Below, in pieces: positions 37,108-48,900 of a stretch of 64,000 bases of DNA. The stretch's first letter is position 1. The number at the start of each line of letters is the position of its first letter. Origin of the DNA: Caulobacter flavus (GTDB lineage: Bacteria; Pseudomonadota; Alphaproteobacteria; Caulobacterales; Caulobacteraceae); contig NZ_CP026100.1 of assembly GCF_003722335.1 (NCBI RefSeq), positions 3,694,001-3,758,000 on the forward strand, written 5' to 3'. Both the position numbers and the translations under genes were made by a program. The notes beneath the pieces are model-generated. The model was given only the letters and a program-made list of their open reading frames with translations. It was not told the DNA's origin and made no database searches.

Positions 37108-37886
37108 TGCTGCTGGCCATCGAACAGGGCAACACCAACACCATGTTCGCCATCCACGACGGCCAGTCGTGGATCGCCCAGTGGCGCGCGGCCACCGAGA
37201 GCACGCGCACCGCCGACGAGTACGTCGTGTGGCTGTCGCAGCTGATGTCGATGCAGGGCCTGGGCTTCCGCTCGCTGGACGCGTGCATCATCTCCAGCGT
37301 CGTGCCGCAGTCGCTGTTCAACCTGCGCAACCTGTCGCGGCGCTATCTTAACGTCGAGCCGCTGGTGATCGGCGAGAACGCCAAGCTGGGCGTCGACATC
37401 CGCATCGACAAGCCGTCGGAAGCCGGCGCCGACCGCCTGGTCAACGCCGTGGGCGCCAGCATGGTCTACAAGGGCCCGCTGATCGTGATCGACAGCGGCA
37501 CGGCCACCACCTTCGACATCGTGGCCGCCGACGGCGCCTTCGAGGGCGGCATCATCGCCCCGGGCATCAACCTCTCCATGCAGGCGCTGCACGAAGCGGC
37601 CGCCAAGCTGCCCCGCATCGCCATCCAGCGTCCGGCCAGGATCGTGGGCACCGACACGGTCGGCGCCATGCAGTCGGGCGTTTTCTGGGGCTACATCTCA
37701 CTCATCGAAGGTCTGGTCTCGCGCATCAAGGAAGAGCGCGGCGAGGCCCTGACCGTGGTCGCCACCGGCGGCGTCGCCTCGCTGTTCGAGGGCGCCACCG
37801 ACAGCATCGACCACTTCGACCCTGATCTGACCATCCGTGGTCTCCTCGAAATTCACCGCCGCAATACCCACCTAGAGATCGAATGA
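37107..37886 (+). CDS. coaX: Type III pantothenate kinase
   Basis: A 259-residue kinase of the ASKHA fold that phosphorylates pantothenate in the first step of coenzyme A synthesis. The phosphate-binding start [17 protein letters not shown], the second motif [16 protein letters not shown], and [16 protein letters not shown] with [15 protein letters not shown] are characteristic of CoaX. The ATG at 37107 overlaps the birA stop by one base; a GTG one codon earlier is possible. The birA-coaX-RNase J order is widespread in alphaproteobacteria. Confidence 0.95.
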   Translation: MLLAIEQGNTNTMFAIHDGQSWIAQWRAATESTRTADEYVVWLSQLMSMQGLGFRSLDACIISSVVPQSLFNLRNLSRRYLNVEPLVIGENAKLGVDIRIDKPSEAGADRLVNAVGASMVYKGPLIVIDSGTATTFDIVAADGAFEGGIIAPGINLSMQALHEAAAKLPRIAIQRPARIVGTDTVGAMQSGVFWGYISLIEGLVSRIKEERGEALTVVATGGVASLFEGATDSIDHFDPDLTIRGLLEIHRRNTHLEIE

Positions 37887-39562
37887 AAAAGCAAACCAAC
37901 GACGAGCTCGTCTTCCTGCCGCTGGGCGGGTCGAACGAGATCGGCATGAACTTCAACCTGTACGGCTACGGGCCCGCCGACGACCGCAAGTGGATCGTCG
38001 TCGACCTCGGCGTCACCTTCGGCGATCAGACGACGCCGGGCGTCGAGATCATCCTGCCCGACCCCGAGTACATCGTGCCCTATGCCGACGACATTCTCGG
38101 CATCGTCCTGACCCACGCGCACGAAGACCACCTGGGCGCCGTCGCCTGGCTGTGGCCGCAGCTGAAGGCGCCGGTCTACGCCACGCCCTTCACCGCGTTC
38201 CTGCTGCGCGAGAAGCTGCGCGACGCCAACCTGCTGGACGAGGTCGAGATCATCGAGGTCCCGCTGAGCGGCGCCTTCGACCTCGGCCCCTTCCACCTGG
38301 AAATGGTCACCCTGACGCACTCGATCCCCGAGCCCAACGGCCTGGCGATCAAGACCCCTCTGGGCACCGTACTGCACACCGGCGACTGGAAGATCGACCC
38401 CGATCCCCAGCTGGGCGCGGCCACCGACGTCGACGCGCTGCGCCGCCTGGGCGACGAGGGCGTGCTGGCCATGGTCTGCGACAGCACCAACGTCTTCGTC
38501 GAGGGCGAGTCGGGCTCGGAAGCGGACGTCCGCGTCGAGATGAACAAGCTGATCGCCGGCCTGACCGGCAAGATCGCCGTGGCCTGTTTCGCCTCCAACG
38601 TGGCGCGGATGGACACCGTGATCCGCGCCGCCCAGGCCGCCGGCCGCAAGGTCTGCCTGGCCGGGCGCTCGATGCATCGCATGGCCGCGGCCGCCCGCTC
38701 GGTGGGCCTGCTGGAGGGGCTGGAGCCGTTCGTCACCGACGACCAGGCCAAGCACATGCCCGAGAACGAGATCCTCTATCTCTGCACCGGCAGCCAGGGC
38801 GAGGCGAGGGCGGCCCTGGCGCGCATCGCCGAGGGCAACCACCCGCACGTCAAGCTGTCGTCGGGAGACCACGTGGTGTTCAGCTCGCGCGTGATCCCGG
38901 GCAACGAGATCCCGATCCGCAACCTGCAGAACAAGCTGGCCGACCGCGGCGTGCGCCTGCACACCGAGCGCGACACCCCCGGCATCCACGTCTCGGGCCA
39001 CCCGTGCCGCGACGAGCTGAAGCAGATGTACCAGTGGGCCCGGCCGCAGATCGCCGTGCCGACCCACGGCGAGCGCCGCCACCTGCTCGAGCACGCCGCC
39101 TTCGCCAAGGACCTGCAGGTCCCGCACGCCGTCAGCCCGCGCAACGGCGACATGGTGCGCCTGGCGCCCGGTCACCCGGAGATCATCGACGAGGTGCCGG
39201 CCGGTCGCCTGTACGTGGACGGCGGCGTCGTGACGCCCGAGAACGGCGAGGCCCTGCGCGAGCGTCGCCACGCAGCGTTCAACGGCGTGCTGGCCGTGTC
39301 GATCGTGCTGGACGGTCGCAACAAGATCGTCTCGGGCCCGCAGGTCCGGGGCCTGGGCCTGGCCGGCGACGAGGAATACCCCCTCGACGAGGCGCTGGAC
39401 GATCTGGCTGAAGAGGCCGAAGAGGCCTTCAAGCGCCTGTCGGGCGACGATCGCGAGATCGACGAGACCATCGAGAACGCCATCTCGCGGGCGGTGAAGA
39501 AGGCCGCCTTCCGCATCTGGGAACGCAAGCCGGTCGTGGAGACGACCGTCCTGCGTCTCTAG
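37883..39562 (+). CDS. rnj: Ribonuclease J
   Basis: A 559-residue metallo-beta-lactamase/beta-CASP nuclease with both 5'-exonuclease and endonuclease roles in rRNA and mRNA processing. The zinc motif [21 protein letters not shown] and CDSTN are followed by the beta-CASP domain ([15 protein letters not shown]) and [12 protein letters not shown] near the third metal motif. The C-terminal acidic helical part ([20 protein letters not shown]) is typical. The ATG overlaps the coaX stop as ATGA. The next gene follows after seven bases. Confidence 0.95.
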   Translation: MKKQTNDELVFLPLGGSNEIGMNFNLYGYGPADDRKWIVVDLGVTFGDQTTPGVEIILPDPEYIVPYADDILGIVLTHAHEDHLGAVAWLWPQLKAPVYATPFTAFLLREKLRDANLLDEVEIIEVPLSGAFDLGPFHLEMVTLTHSIPEPNGLAIKTPLGTVLHTGDWKIDPDPQLGAATDVDALRRLGDEGVLAMVCDSTNVFVEGESGSEADVRVEMNKLIAGLTGKIAVACFASNVARMDTVIRAAQAAGRKVCLAGRSMHRMAAAARSVGLLEGLEPFVTDDQAKHMPENEILYLCTGSQGEARAALARIAEGNHPHVKLSSGDHVVFSSRVIPGNEIPIRNLQNKLADRGVRLHTERDTPGIHVSGHPCRDELKQMYQWARPQIAVPTHGERRHLLEHAAFAKDLQVPHAVSPRNGDMVRLAPGHPEIIDEVPAGRLYVDGGVVTPENGEALRERRHAAFNGVLAVSIVLDGRNKIVSGPQVRGLGLAGDEEYPLDEALDDLAEEAEEAFKRLSGDDREIDETIENAISRAVKKAAFRIWERKPVVETTVLRL

Positions 39563-39569
39563 GAGGTCT

Positions 39570-40322
39570 ATGAACGCGCCCGAGGACGAGAACCGTGTCG
39601 TTCGGCGGCTGACCGAGGGGCGCAAGCCGCGCGGCGTTCCCTGGCGTCTCAGGCTGGCCATGCTGTTCACCGACGCATGGCCGGTCGGCGCCCTGCTGGG
39701 CGTGCTCTGGATCGTGGGTCTGGTCCAGTTCGTCGTCGAGCGCACCATCGGCTGGCAGGCGGTGGCCATCTACGCCTGCGTCTATCCGCCCGCCTTCAAG
39801 GCCGGGGTGTGGTGGACGCCGCTGACCCACCAGTTCCTGCACGGCGGCCTGTTCCACATCCTGATGAACTCCAGCGCGCTCGCGGCCCTGGGGCCGGCGC
39901 TGAGCTTCCGGTTCGGCGTCGACCTGAAGGGCGCGGTGCTTTTCTGGCTGTTCTTCGTGCTGTCGGGCGTGGCGGGCGGCCTGACCTTCCTGGCGCTGCA
40001 GTGGGGCGGGGCCATGCCGATGCTCGGCGCGTCCGGCGCGATCTGCGGCCTGTGGGGCGCGCTGGCGCGCCTGGACCGCGAGGGGGCGATCGTTCCGATC
40101 TGGTCGCGCGGCGTGGGCGTCCAGGTGCGCTCGTTCGTGATCATGAACCTGATCCTGGCGGCCTTGGGCTTCGGCCTGGGCATGCTGTCGGGGCAGGGCG
40201 GCGTGCTGGTGGCCTGGGAGGCCCATCTGGGCGGCTTCGTCTTCGGACTGCTGGTCGCGCCGCTGCTTCCGGTGCGCTACCCCTGGCGCGACATGGTCCG
40301 CGCCCAGCCCGAGCGCCCTTGA
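39570..40322 (+). CDS. Rhomboid family intramembrane serine protease
   Basis: A 250-residue membrane protein with six helices. The catalytic serine S155 is in MLGASGAICGLWGALAR and the catalytic histidine H219 in AWEAHLGGFVFGLLVAP; the upstream HQFLHGGLFHILMNSSALAA supplies the HxxxxN oxyanion region. All essential residues are present, so an active protease cleaving membrane-spanning substrates is expected. AGGAGG lies just before the ATG. It may be co-transcribed with RNase J. Its substrates are unknown. Confidence 0.93.
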   Translation: MNAPEDENRVVRRLTEGRKPRGVPWRLRLAMLFTDAWPVGALLGVLWIVGLVQFVVERTIGWQAVAIYACVYPPAFKAGVWWTPLTHQFLHGGLFHILMNSSALAALGPALSFRFGVDLKGAVLFWLFFVLSGVAGGLTFLALQWGGAMPMLGASGAICGLWGALARLDREGAIVPIWSRGVGVQVRSFVIMNLILAALGFGLGMLSGQGGVLVAWEAHLGGFVFGLLVAPLLPVRYPWRDMVRAQPERP

Positions 40323-40383
40323 CTGCCGTGGCCGGAGGCGCGGTTAGTTGGCCGCCAACTCCGCACCAACCGGGACAGGAACC

Positions 40384-40803
40384 ATGATCGGCAGGCTCAA
40401 TCACGTCGGCGTCGCCACGCCCTCCATCGACGAGTCGGTGAAGATGTATCGCGAGCTGCTCGGCGCCACCTCGGTCACCGAGAAGTGGGCCATGCCCGAG
40501 CAGGGCGTCTGGGTCTGCTTCGTCAACCTGCCCAACAGCCAGATCGAGCTGATCGAGCCCTATGGCGAGGCCTCGCCGATCCACGCCTTCCTCGCCAAGA
40601 ACCCCAAGGGCGGCCAGCACCATGTCTGCTTCGAGGTCGAGAACATCTACGAGGCGCGCGATTCCCTGGTCGCCAAGGGGGCGACCGTGCTAGGCGAGCC
40701 CAGGATCGGCGCCCACGGAACGCTGATCGTCTTCGTTCACCCCAAGGACATGGGCGGCATGCTCGTGGAACTGATGGAAAGCCCCAAGGACGCGCATCAC
40801 TGA
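40384..40803 (+). CDS. mce: Methylmalonyl-CoA epimerase
   Basis: A 139-residue VOC-fold protein that interconverts (2R)- and (2S)-methylmalonyl-CoA in propionyl-CoA breakdown. The paired metal-binding sites are IGRLNHVGVATPS near the start, QIELIEP, GGQHHVCFEVENIY and the C-terminal GGMLVELME. The ATG at 40384 follows ACAGGAACC; the frame stays open upstream without a good start. The stop shares one base with the following DUF1467 gene. The methylmalonyl-CoA mutase genes are not in the window. Confidence 0.92.
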   Translation: MIGRLNHVGVATPSIDESVKMYRELLGATSVTEKWAMPEQGVWVCFVNLPNSQIELIEPYGEASPIHAFLAKNPKGGQHHVCFEVENIYEARDSLVAKGATVLGEPRIGAHGTLIVFVHPKDMGGMLVELMESPKDAHH

Positions 40804-41063
40804 TGGGACCGATCACCAGCGTCGCGATCTTCCTGACCATCTGGTGGACGGTGCTGTTCGCCGTGCTGCCGCTGGGCGTGCGCAGCTATCACGAGATGGG
40901 AATCGAGCCGCCGCCGGGCGCGGATCCCGGCGCGCCGGTGAACCCGAACCTGAAGCGCAAGTTCTTCACCACCACCTGGATCTCGGCGGTGCTGTTCTCG
41001 ATTCTCTGGCTGGTGGTGAAGTTCCAGCTGGTCAGCCTGCCGGACCTGCCCTCGACCTACTGA
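40803..41063 (+). CDS. DUF1467 family membrane protein
   Basis: An 86-residue protein with two membrane helices, about residues 5-24 and 59-78, with a loop that contains the conserved LPLGVRSYHE and GADPGAPVNPNLKRKFFTTT. This pattern is that of DUF1467, an uncharacterised alphaproteobacterial family regularly found directly after methylmalonyl-CoA epimerase and before proS, as here. The ATG shares one base with the mce stop. Confidence 0.88.
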   Translation: MGPITSVAIFLTIWWTVLFAVLPLGVRSYHEMGIEPPPGADPGAPVNPNLKRKFFTTTWISAVLFSILWLVVKFQLVSLPDLPSTY

Positions 41064-41272
41064 AAACTTTTGCAGGCGCGGGCTCGGCGCCCAAGGCTTG
41101 TGCGACCCGCGATCTCCTGCCCGTCAAACGCCCATGTCTTGGGCGAAATGCGCGGAGCTTGAACGACGGCGGCAATCGCATGCCCCAACGGGCGTTCGAC
41201 GGTCGTAGATTGTCATGACGAGGCCGGGTTCGGCCTTGCTCTGTGGCGTCTTCCCCGACGATGAACTTGAAC
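41064..41272. other. Non-coding stretch before a strong terminator
   Basis: No gene is recognised in the 355 bases between the DUF1467 gene and proS. The only hairpin besides the terminator is AGGCC/GGCCT-type sequence around 41221-41236. The terminator lies more than 200 bases after the stop codon, so the stretch is either a long 3' untranslated region or a small RNA gene ending at the terminator. No promoter with a good consensus was found inside it. Confidence 0.4.
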
Positions 41273-41305
41273 GGCCGCGCGATTGAACCGCGCGGCCTTC
41301 TTTTC
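41273..41305 (+). terminator. Rho-independent terminator upstream of proS
   Basis: A perfect nine-base stem GGCCGCGCG (41273-41281) / CGCGCGGCC (41289-41297) with a seven-base loop is followed by TTCTTTTCG. It should end transcripts entering from the mce-DUF1467 side. Confidence 0.88.
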
Positions 41306-41355
41306 GTTATGGCTCCGCTGAAGGGGCGATTACCGTCATCTTTTCGCCGCGCGCG

Positions 41356-41385
41356 TTGCCAAGCTGAACGGCGAGCGGCTATCTC
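41356..41385 (+). promoter_or_regulatory. Candidate proS promoter
   Basis: TTGCCAA (41356-41362), a 15-base spacer and GCTATCTC (41378-41385) partly match the Caulobacter housekeeping consensus. It lies between the terminator and proS, with a predicted start about 28 bases before the ATG. Confidence 0.45.
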
Positions 41386-41418
41386 AACGCCTCGAATACT
41401 CCCGGAGACGTCTCGTCC

Positions 41419-42747
41419 ATGCGCCTGTCGCGCTACTTCCTGCCCGTCCTGAAAGAAGCTCCCTCCGACGCCCAGATCGCCTCGCACCAGCTGATGCTGC
41501 GCGCGGGCATGATCCGCCAGGAGGCCGCCGGCATCTACGCGTGGCTGCCACTGGGCCTGCGGGTGCTGAACAAGATCGAGCAGATCGTCCGCGAGGAAAT
41601 GGATCGCGCGGGCGCCATCGAGCTCCTGATGCCGACCCTGCAGCTGGCCGACCTGTGGCGCGAGTCGGGCCGCTACGACGCTTACGGCCCGGAGATGCTT
41701 CGCATCACCGACCGCCACGAGCGCGAGCTGCTGTACGGGCCCACCAACGAGGAGATGGTCACCGAGATCTTCCGCGCCTCGGTGCGGAGCTACAAGGACC
41801 TGCCCAAGAACCTCTACCACGTGCAGTGGAAGTTCCGCGACGAGCGCCGCCCGCGCTTCGGCGTGATGCGCGGCCGCGAGTTCCTGATGAAGGACGCCTA
41901 CAGCTTCGACCTCGACGCCGAGGGCGCGCGCAAGTCGTACAACCGCATGTTCGTGGCCTATCTGAACCTCTATGCCCGCATGGGCCTGAAGGCCGTGCCG
42001 ATGCGCGCCGACACCGGCCCGATCGGCGGCGACCTCAGCCACGAGTTCATCGTGCTGGCCGAGACCGGCGAAAGCGCCGTCTTCTGCCACAAGGACCTGG
42101 TGGAAATGGACCCGCCGGGTTCGGACGTCGACTGGTACGGCGACCTGCAGCCGCTGGTGGACCAGCGCACGGCGCTCTACGCCGCCACCGAGGAAATGCA
42201 CGACGAAGCCGCCTTCGACGCGATCCCCGAGGGCGACCGCCTGTCGGCCCGTGGCATCGAGGTCGGTCACATCTTCTCGTTCGGCACGAAGTATTCGGAG
42301 CCGATGAAGGCCCTGGTCATGGGCCCGGACGGCAAGGAAGTGCCGGTCCAGATGGGCAGCTACGGCGTCGGCGTCTCGCGCCTGCTGGGCGCGATCATCG
42401 AGGCCAGCCACGACGAGGGCGGCATCATCTGGCCGGAAAGCGTCGCGCCGTTCCACGTCGGCATCGTCAACATGCGCCAGGGCGACGCGGCCTGCGACGC
42501 GGCCTGCGACAGCGCCTACAAGGCCCTGCAGGCCGCCGGCGTCGACGTGCTCTATGACGACACCGATGCCCGCGGCGGCGCCAAGTTCGCCACCATGGAC
42601 CTGATCGGCCTGCCCTGGCAGCTGATCGTCGGCCCCAAGGGCATCGCCGACGGCGTGGTCGAACTGAAGAACCGCAAGACCGGCGAGCGCGTCTCCGAGC
42701 CGCTCGACGCGGTCGTCGCCCGCCTGACCGGCAAGGCCGCCGCCTGA
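41419..42747 (+). CDS. proS: Prolyl-tRNA synthetase (short form)
   Basis: A 442-residue class II aminoacyl-tRNA synthetase that charges tRNA-Pro. Motif 1 lies around [20 protein letters not shown], motif 2 is [20 protein letters not shown], and motif 3 [18 protein letters not shown]; the anticodon-binding domain follows ([18 protein letters not shown]). The editing insertion found in the ~570-residue bacterial form is absent, which is normal for alphaproteobacteria and suggests that Ala-tRNA-Pro editing is done by a separate ProXp-type protein. The stop shares one base with lolC. Confidence 0.96.
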   Translation: MRLSRYFLPVLKEAPSDAQIASHQLMLRAGMIRQEAAGIYAWLPLGLRVLNKIEQIVREEMDRAGAIELLMPTLQLADLWRESGRYDAYGPEMLRITDRHERELLYGPTNEEMVTEIFRASVRSYKDLPKNLYHVQWKFRDERRPRFGVMRGREFLMKDAYSFDLDAEGARKSYNRMFVAYLNLYARMGLKAVPMRADTGPIGGDLSHEFIVLAETGESAVFCHKDLVEMDPPGSDVDWYGDLQPLVDQRTALYAATEEMHDEAAFDAIPEGDRLSARGIEVGHIFSFGTKYSEPMKALVMGPDGKEVPVQMGSYGVGVSRLLGAIIEASHDEGGIIWPESVAPFHVGIVNMRQGDAACDAACDSAYKALQAAGVDVLYDDTDARGGAKFATMDLIGLPWQLIVGPKGIADGVVELKNRKTGERVSEPLDAVVARLTGKAAA

Positions 42748-44013
42748 TGGCGTTCGGCGCGGGGCCCTTCGGGATCTGGGAACGGACGGTCGCCTGGCGT
42801 TACCTGCGCACCAAGCGCAGGAACGGCGGCGTCGCCCTGATCTCGGTCATCTCGTTCGTCGGGGTGATGCTGGCGGTGTTCGCCCTCATCACCGTGATGA
42901 GCGTCATGAACGGCTTCCGCGCCGAGCTTCTCGGCCGGCTGCTCGGCTTCAACGGCCACATCTACGCCCAGGGACCGCTCGTGAACGGCCCTGACCGCGA
43001 GGGCGTGATCTCGCGCATCAAGAGCGTGCCCGGGGTCATCCAGGCCGCGCCCCTGGTCGAGGCCCAGGCCATGGTCATCGGTCCCAATCAGGTGACCGGC
43101 GCCATCGTCCGCGGCGTCAATCCCGCCGACCTGCGCGGCATGAAGTTGATCTCGAGCAACATCAAGCAGGGCTCGCTCACCGGCTACGGCGAGGGCGAGT
43201 ACGGCGGCGACATGGTGCTGATCGGCGACCGCATGGCCCGCAACCTGGGCCTCTCGGTCGGCGACCCCATCACCCTGATCTCGCCCTCGGGCCCGGCCAC
43301 GGCCTTCGGGACCTCGACCCGCGAGAAGGACTATGTCGTCGGCGGGGTGTTCAGCGTCGGCATGAGCCAGTTCGACGAATCCTACGTGATGATGCCGCTG
43401 GCCCAGGCGCAGCTGTTCTTCGGGCGCGACACGGCCATCGACTATGTCGAGGTCAAGCTGACCGATCCCGACGACGCCAAGCAGACCAAGGCCGCCATCG
43501 AGCAGGCCGTCGGCCCTGGCGCGTTCATCACCGACTGGATGGACAAGAACGCCAGCTACTTCAACGCCCTGCAGGTCGAGCGCAAGGTCATGCGGCTGAT
43601 CCTGTTCATCCTGGTGGCCATCGCCACGCTGAACATCATCTCCGGCCTGGTCATGCTGGTGAAGAACAAGGGTCGCGACATCGCCATCCTGCGCACCATG
43701 GGCGCCAGCCAGTCGTCGATCCTGCGGATCTTCGTCATGGCCGGGGCCTCGATCGGCCTGGCCGGCACCGTGACGGGCCTGCTGCTGGGCGTGCTGTTCT
43801 GCGCCAACATCACCGCCATTCAGAACTTCGTGGAGTGGGCGACGGGCACGGCCGTGTTCAGCGCCGACATCTATTTCCTGGCGCACATCCCGGCCAAGAT
43901 CGACTGGACCGAAGTGGGGGTCATCGTCACCGTTTCCACCCTGATGAGCGTGCTGGCGACCCTGCCGCCGGCGCTGCGGGCCTCGCGCCTCGATCCGGTT
44001 GAGGCCCTTCGCT

Positions 44014-44021
<8 letters not shown>
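42747..44021 (+). CDS. lolC: Lipoprotein-releasing ABC transporter permease (LolC/LolE type)
   Basis: A 424-residue inner-membrane protein with four membrane helices and a large periplasmic domain between helices 1 and 2. TVAWRYLRTKRRNGGVALIS is the typical N-terminus, FALITVMSVMNGFRAELLG the first helix region, and the FtsX-like C-terminal part includes AILRTMGASQSSILRIF. With LolD it would extract outer-membrane lipoproteins for LolA. Only one permease gene is present, as in alphaproteobacteria where one protein (LolF type) replaces LolC and LolE. It overlaps lolD by eight bases. Confidence 0.93.
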
Positions 44022-44700
<679 letters not shown>

Positions 44701-44730
44701 GAAGAAAACGCGCGCCGGCCGGCGGCGCGC
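44701..44730 (-). terminator. Terminator of the nucleoside hydrolase gene
   Basis: GCGCGCCG (44710-44717) and CGGCGCGC (44723-44730) form a perfect stem. Read on the minus strand it is followed by TTTTCTTC, so it terminates transcription from the nucleoside hydrolase gene. On the plus strand it directly follows the lolD stop and may also slow transcription there. Confidence 0.75.
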
Positions 44731-44743
44731 CACGCGGCTTCCG

Positions 44744-45700
44744 CTAGAGCAGCGCCGCGCGCATGGCCGCGAAGAACCCCGCCTGGTCGATCTTCTTGAT
44801 CACGCGGGCGTTGGGTTCGCGGCGCTTGAGGGCCGGGTCGGCGATCTCGATGTCTGGCAGGATCGAGTGCGACACGCTGAGATAGCCGCGCGTCAGCTCG
44901 CCCATGGTCTCCACGTCGACGACGCAGCGCTCGGCGTCCAGCACCAGGGCCTCGTCGAGCATGGCCGCGCAGGTCAGGGCGTCGGGGTGCAGGCTGCCGT
45001 CCAGGCCCTCGGTGTCGCGGGCGAAGGCCAGCGAGGCTTCGTTGACCTTGGTGAAGAACTTGGCGCGGGGCGTGCCCAGGGCGTCGAGCTCAGCCAGCTG
45101 CGCCGTGGTCAGCAGGCCGTCGCGCAGGGTCTGCGTCCAGGTCACGACATGCAGGTCGAAGCCGGCGTTGACGACGATCTTGGCCGCCTCGGGGTCGACA
45201 TAGAAATTGTACTCGGCCGCCGGCGTGACGTTGCCGACGCCGTTGTCGGTGCCGCCCATCACCCACAGGGCCTTGACGGCCTGGGCGATCCCCGGCTCGC
45301 GCAGCACGGCCAGGGCGATGTTGGTCAGCGGCGCCTGGGCCAGCAGGGTGATCTCGCCGGGCGCTTCCATCACTCGCCGCACGATCTCGTCGGCCGCGTG
45401 GCCGGGGGAGGGGCGCTGCGCGGTCGTCGGGAAGGCCGCGTCGCTCATGCCGTCGGCGCCGAACACGTAGGCGGCGTCGAGGGGCGCGCGGCTGAACGGC
45501 TTCTGGGCGCCCATATAGACGGGCACGCCGGCCATCTCGCAGGCTTCCAGCGTCACCAGGGCGTTCTCGGCGTGCTGTTCGAAACCGACATTGCCATGGC
45601 TGATGGTGATGGCCTCGACTCTGACGCCCGGGCGGCGCAGGGCGAGCATCAGGGAGAAGACGTCGTCTCCGGCGGTGTCGGTGTCGATGATCAGGCGCAT
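44744..45700 (-). CDS. Inosine-uridine-preferring nucleoside hydrolase family protein
   Basis: A 318-residue enzyme of the calcium-dependent nucleoside N-ribohydrolase family, which splits nucleosides into base and ribose. The signature DTDTAGDD at residues 6-13 binds the metal and the ribose (the family consensus is DTDPGxDD); [36 protein letters not shown] and [13 protein letters not shown] are the other substrate-binding regions. The ATG at 45700 is required to place the metal motif at the N-terminus. Base specificity cannot be predicted. It is divergent from the sidA-like gene. Confidence 0.9.
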   Translation of the reverse strand: MRLIIDTDTAGDDVFSLMLALRRPGVRVEAITISHGNVGFEQHAENALVTLEACEMAGVPVYMGAQKPFSRAPLDAAYVFGADGMSDAAFPTTAQRPSPGHAADEIVRRVMEAPGEITLLAQAPLTNIALAVLREPGIAQAVKALWVMGGTDNGVGNVTPAAEYNFYVDPEAAKIVVNAGFDLHVVTWTQTLRDGLLTTAQLAELDALGTPRAKFFTKVNEASLAFARDTEGLDGSLHPDALTCAAMLDEALVLDAERCVVDVETMGELTRGYLSVSHSILPDIEIADPALKRREPNARVIKKIDQAGFFAAMRAALL

Positions 45701-45814
45701 GGCGCGGCTTCTGCCGCGTTCCGGCCGCGAAGGCCAGAGCCGCCCGGTTGATCCGCGACGATCGGCCCCGCGCGGCAAAAAAGCTCGCAACCTGCCTGTG
45801 GACTATTGCGATGA

Positions 45815-45847
45815 GAACGAAAGGGGAATATGGAACAAAAGGGCAAC
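45815..45847 (+). promoter_or_regulatory. Candidate LexA operator region upstream of the sidA-like gene
   Basis: Two near matches to the alphaproteobacterial LexA box (GAAC-N7-GAAC, the reverse of GTTC-N7-GTTC) lie in tandem: GAAC-N7-GAAT at 45815-45829 and GAAC-N7-CAAC at 45833-45847. Each has one mismatch. They are 27-59 bases before the small gene's ATG, where a repressor site would be expected. Confidence 0.5.
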
Positions 45848-45873
45848 TGGCCAACGAGCTGTGGAGGGATGTT

Positions 45874-45963
45874 ATGGTCCGGATCGCGCGTGAGTCTTTG
45901 GCGCTTGTATCTGTCGCCGGCTTCGTCTGGATGATGTGTTCGGTCGCCCAGTTGGTGGCCTGA
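45874..45963 (+). CDS. sidA: 29-residue membrane protein, probable SOS division inhibitor SidA
   Basis: A small gene preceded by GGAGGG five bases before the ATG. The product has a short positive N-terminus (MVRIARE) and a single hydrophobic segment ([19 protein letters not shown]) running to the end, so it is an inner-membrane peptide. In Caulobacter crescentus SidA is a 29-residue, LexA-controlled inner-membrane protein that blocks division by binding FtsW. Size, topology, candidate LexA sites upstream and the Caulobacter-like background all agree. The name rests on these properties and on memory of the published protein, not on an alignment. dnaE starts 26 bases downstream, so the two may share transcripts. 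An in-frame upstream ATG without a good ribosome-binding site (giving 50 residues) is less likely. Confidence 0.7.
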   Translation: MVRIARESLALVSVAGFVWMMCSVAQLVA

Positions 45964-45989
45964 GTCGAATAGCAGCGAGGGTCTTGGTC

Positions 45990-48900
45990 ATGTCGGGTGT
46001 GGAAGGTCAGGGTTTCGTCCACCTCCGCGTCCGGTCGGCCTATTCGCTGCTGGAGGGGGCCATCAAGGCCGACAAGATCCCGGGCATGGCCGCCGCCGGC
46101 GGCATGCCCGCCGCGGGGATCACCGACCGGGCCAACCTGTTCGGCGCCCTGGAGTTCTCCGTCTACTCCAAGGACAACGGCGTCCAGCCGATCATCGGCT
46201 GCGCCCTGCCGGTCAAGGGCATCGGCGCCAAGCCGTCCGAGCGCTGGTCGCGTGAGCCGACGATCACCCTGCTGGTGCAGAACGAGCGGGGCTACCTGAA
46301 CCTCTCGGAACTGTCGTCGCTGGCCTATCTGGAAAGCGGCGAACTGGCCGAGCCGGTGGTGCCTTGGGCCAAGGTGGTCGAGTATTCCGAAGGCCTGATC
46401 CTGCTGTCGGGCGGAACCGACGGTCCGGTGGACAACCTGTTCGCCGCCGGCAAGACGGCCGAGGGCAACGCCGCCCTGGCCGAGATGCAGAAGGTGTTCG
46501 GCGATCGCTTCTATGTCGAGCTGCAGCGGCACGGCCTGCCGCAGCAGGCGGCGGCCGAGCCGGGGCTGGTGGACTGGGCCTACGAGCACGACGCGCCGCT
46601 GGTCGCCACCAACGACTGCTACTACGCCAAGCCTGAGCTCTACGACGCGCACGACGCGTTGCTGTGCATCGCCGACGGCTCGTTCGTCGGCCAGGACGAG
46701 CGCCGCCGGGTGACGCCCGAGCACTGGTTCAAGCCCGCCGCCGACATGCGCAAGCTGTTCGCCGACCTGCCCGAGGCCTGCGACAACACTCTCGACATCG
46801 CCCGCCGCTGCGCCTTCATGGTCAAGAAGCGCGACCCGATCCTGCCCAGCTTCCCGACCGGCGACGGCCGCAACGAGGCCGAGGAGCTGGCGCACCAGGC
46901 ACGCGAGGGTCTGCGCAAGCGCCTCGAGGGCCTGACCCTGGCGATGGACGAGCACGTCTACTGGGAGCGGCTCGACTTTGAACTGGGCATCATCGTCAAG
47001 ATGGGCTTCCCTGGCTACTTCCTGATCGTTTCCGACTTCATCAAGTGGGGCAAGGATCACGGCATTCCGGTCGGTCCGGGGCGGGGTTCGGGCGCCGGCT
47101 CGCTGGTCGCCTGGGTGCTGACCATCACCGACCTGGATCCGCTGCGTTTCGGCCTGCTGTTCGAGCGCTTCCTCAATCCCGAACGGGTCTCCATGCCCGA
47201 CTTCGACGTCGACTTCTGTCAGGAGCGACGCGAAGAGGTGATCGCCTACGTGCAGGACAAGTACGGCCGCGACCGCGTGGCCCAGATCATCACCTTCGGT
47301 TCGTTGCAGGCCCGCGCCGTGCTGCGCGACGTCGGCCGGGTGATGCAGCTGCCGCTGGGTCTCGTCGACCGCCTTTGCAAGATGGTCCCCAACAACCCGG
47401 CCGCGCCGGTGACCCTGGCCCAGGCCATCGATATCGAGCCGCGCCTCAAGCAGGCCAAGAACGAGGACGCCAACGTCTCCAACTGCCTGGACGTGGCCCT
47501 GCAGCTGGAAGGCCTGTTCCGCAACGCCTCGACCCACGCCGCCGGCGTGGTGATCGGCGACCGGCCGCTGACCCAGCTGACCCCGCTCTACAAGGATCCG
47601 CGTTCGGACTTCCCGGCCACCCAGTTCAACATGAAGTGGGTCGAGAGCGCCGGCCTGGTGAAATTCGACTTCCTGGGCCTTAAGACCCTGACCGTGCTCG
47701 ACCGCGCGGTGAAGCATCTGCGCAAGCGCGGCATGGAGGTGGATCTGGGCCGCCTGCCGTTCGACGACGCCAAGAGCTACGAACTGCTGGCCTCGGGCCA
47801 GACGGTCGGCGTGTTCCAGCTGGAAAGCCAGGGCATGCGCGACACCCTGCGCAAGATGCGCTGCGGCTCGATCGAGGAGATCACCGCGCTGATCTCGCTC
47901 TATCGACCGGGCCCGATGGACAACATCGACACCTTCGTCGACTGCAAGTTCGGCCGAAAGCCCGTCGACACCCTGCACCCCTCGCTCGAGAACGTGCTGC
48001 GCGAGACCTACGGGGTCATCGTGTACCAGGAGCAGGTGATGCAGATCGCCCAGATCCTGGCCGGCTACAGCCTCGGCGAGGCCGACCTGCTGCGTCGCGC
48101 CATGGGTAAGAAGAAGAAGGAGGAGATGGATCTCCAGAAGATCCGTTTCGTCTCCGGCGCCAAGGAAAAGGGCGTGCCCGAGGAGCAGTCGGGCTCGATC
48201 TTCGAGCTGGTGGCCAAGTTCGCCGGCTACGGGTTCAACAAGAGCCACGCGGCCGCCTACGCCCTGATCGCCTACCAGACGGCCTGGCTGAAGGCCAACA
48301 CGCCGGTCGAGTTCCTCGCCGCGTCGATGAGCCTCGACATCTCCAACACCGACAAGCTGGCGGTTTTCCACCAGGACGCGCGCCGCTTCAGCATCACCGT
48401 GCGGGCGCCGGATGTGAACCGGTCGGGCGCCGACTTCGAGGTCGAGAACGGCGAGGTGCTCTACGCGCTGGGCGCGGTGCGCAACGTCGGCCTGGAAGCC
48501 ATGAAGCACCTGGTGGCCGTGCGCGACGAGGGCGGGCCGTTCCGCGACATCTTCGATTTCGTCGAGCGCGTCGATCCCAAGCAGGTCAACAAGCGCGCCA
48601 TCGAGAACCTGGCGCGGGCAGGGGCCTTCGACTCGTTCAATAAGAACCGGGCCCAGGTCTTCGCCAACGCCGACGTGCTGATCGCCCACGGCCAGAGCGT
48701 CGCGGCCGACCGCCAGGGCGGCCAGCACGCGCTGTTCGGCGGTGATGCAGCCGCCAGCCGGCCGCGCCTGAAAAAGGTCGAGCCATGGACCCAGGTTGAT
48801 CTGCTCGACGAGGAGCTTTCGGCCGTCGGCTTCTATCTGACCGGCCACCCGCTTGAGGACATGGTCGGCATGCTGCGCCGTCGGCGCACCGTGATGCTGA

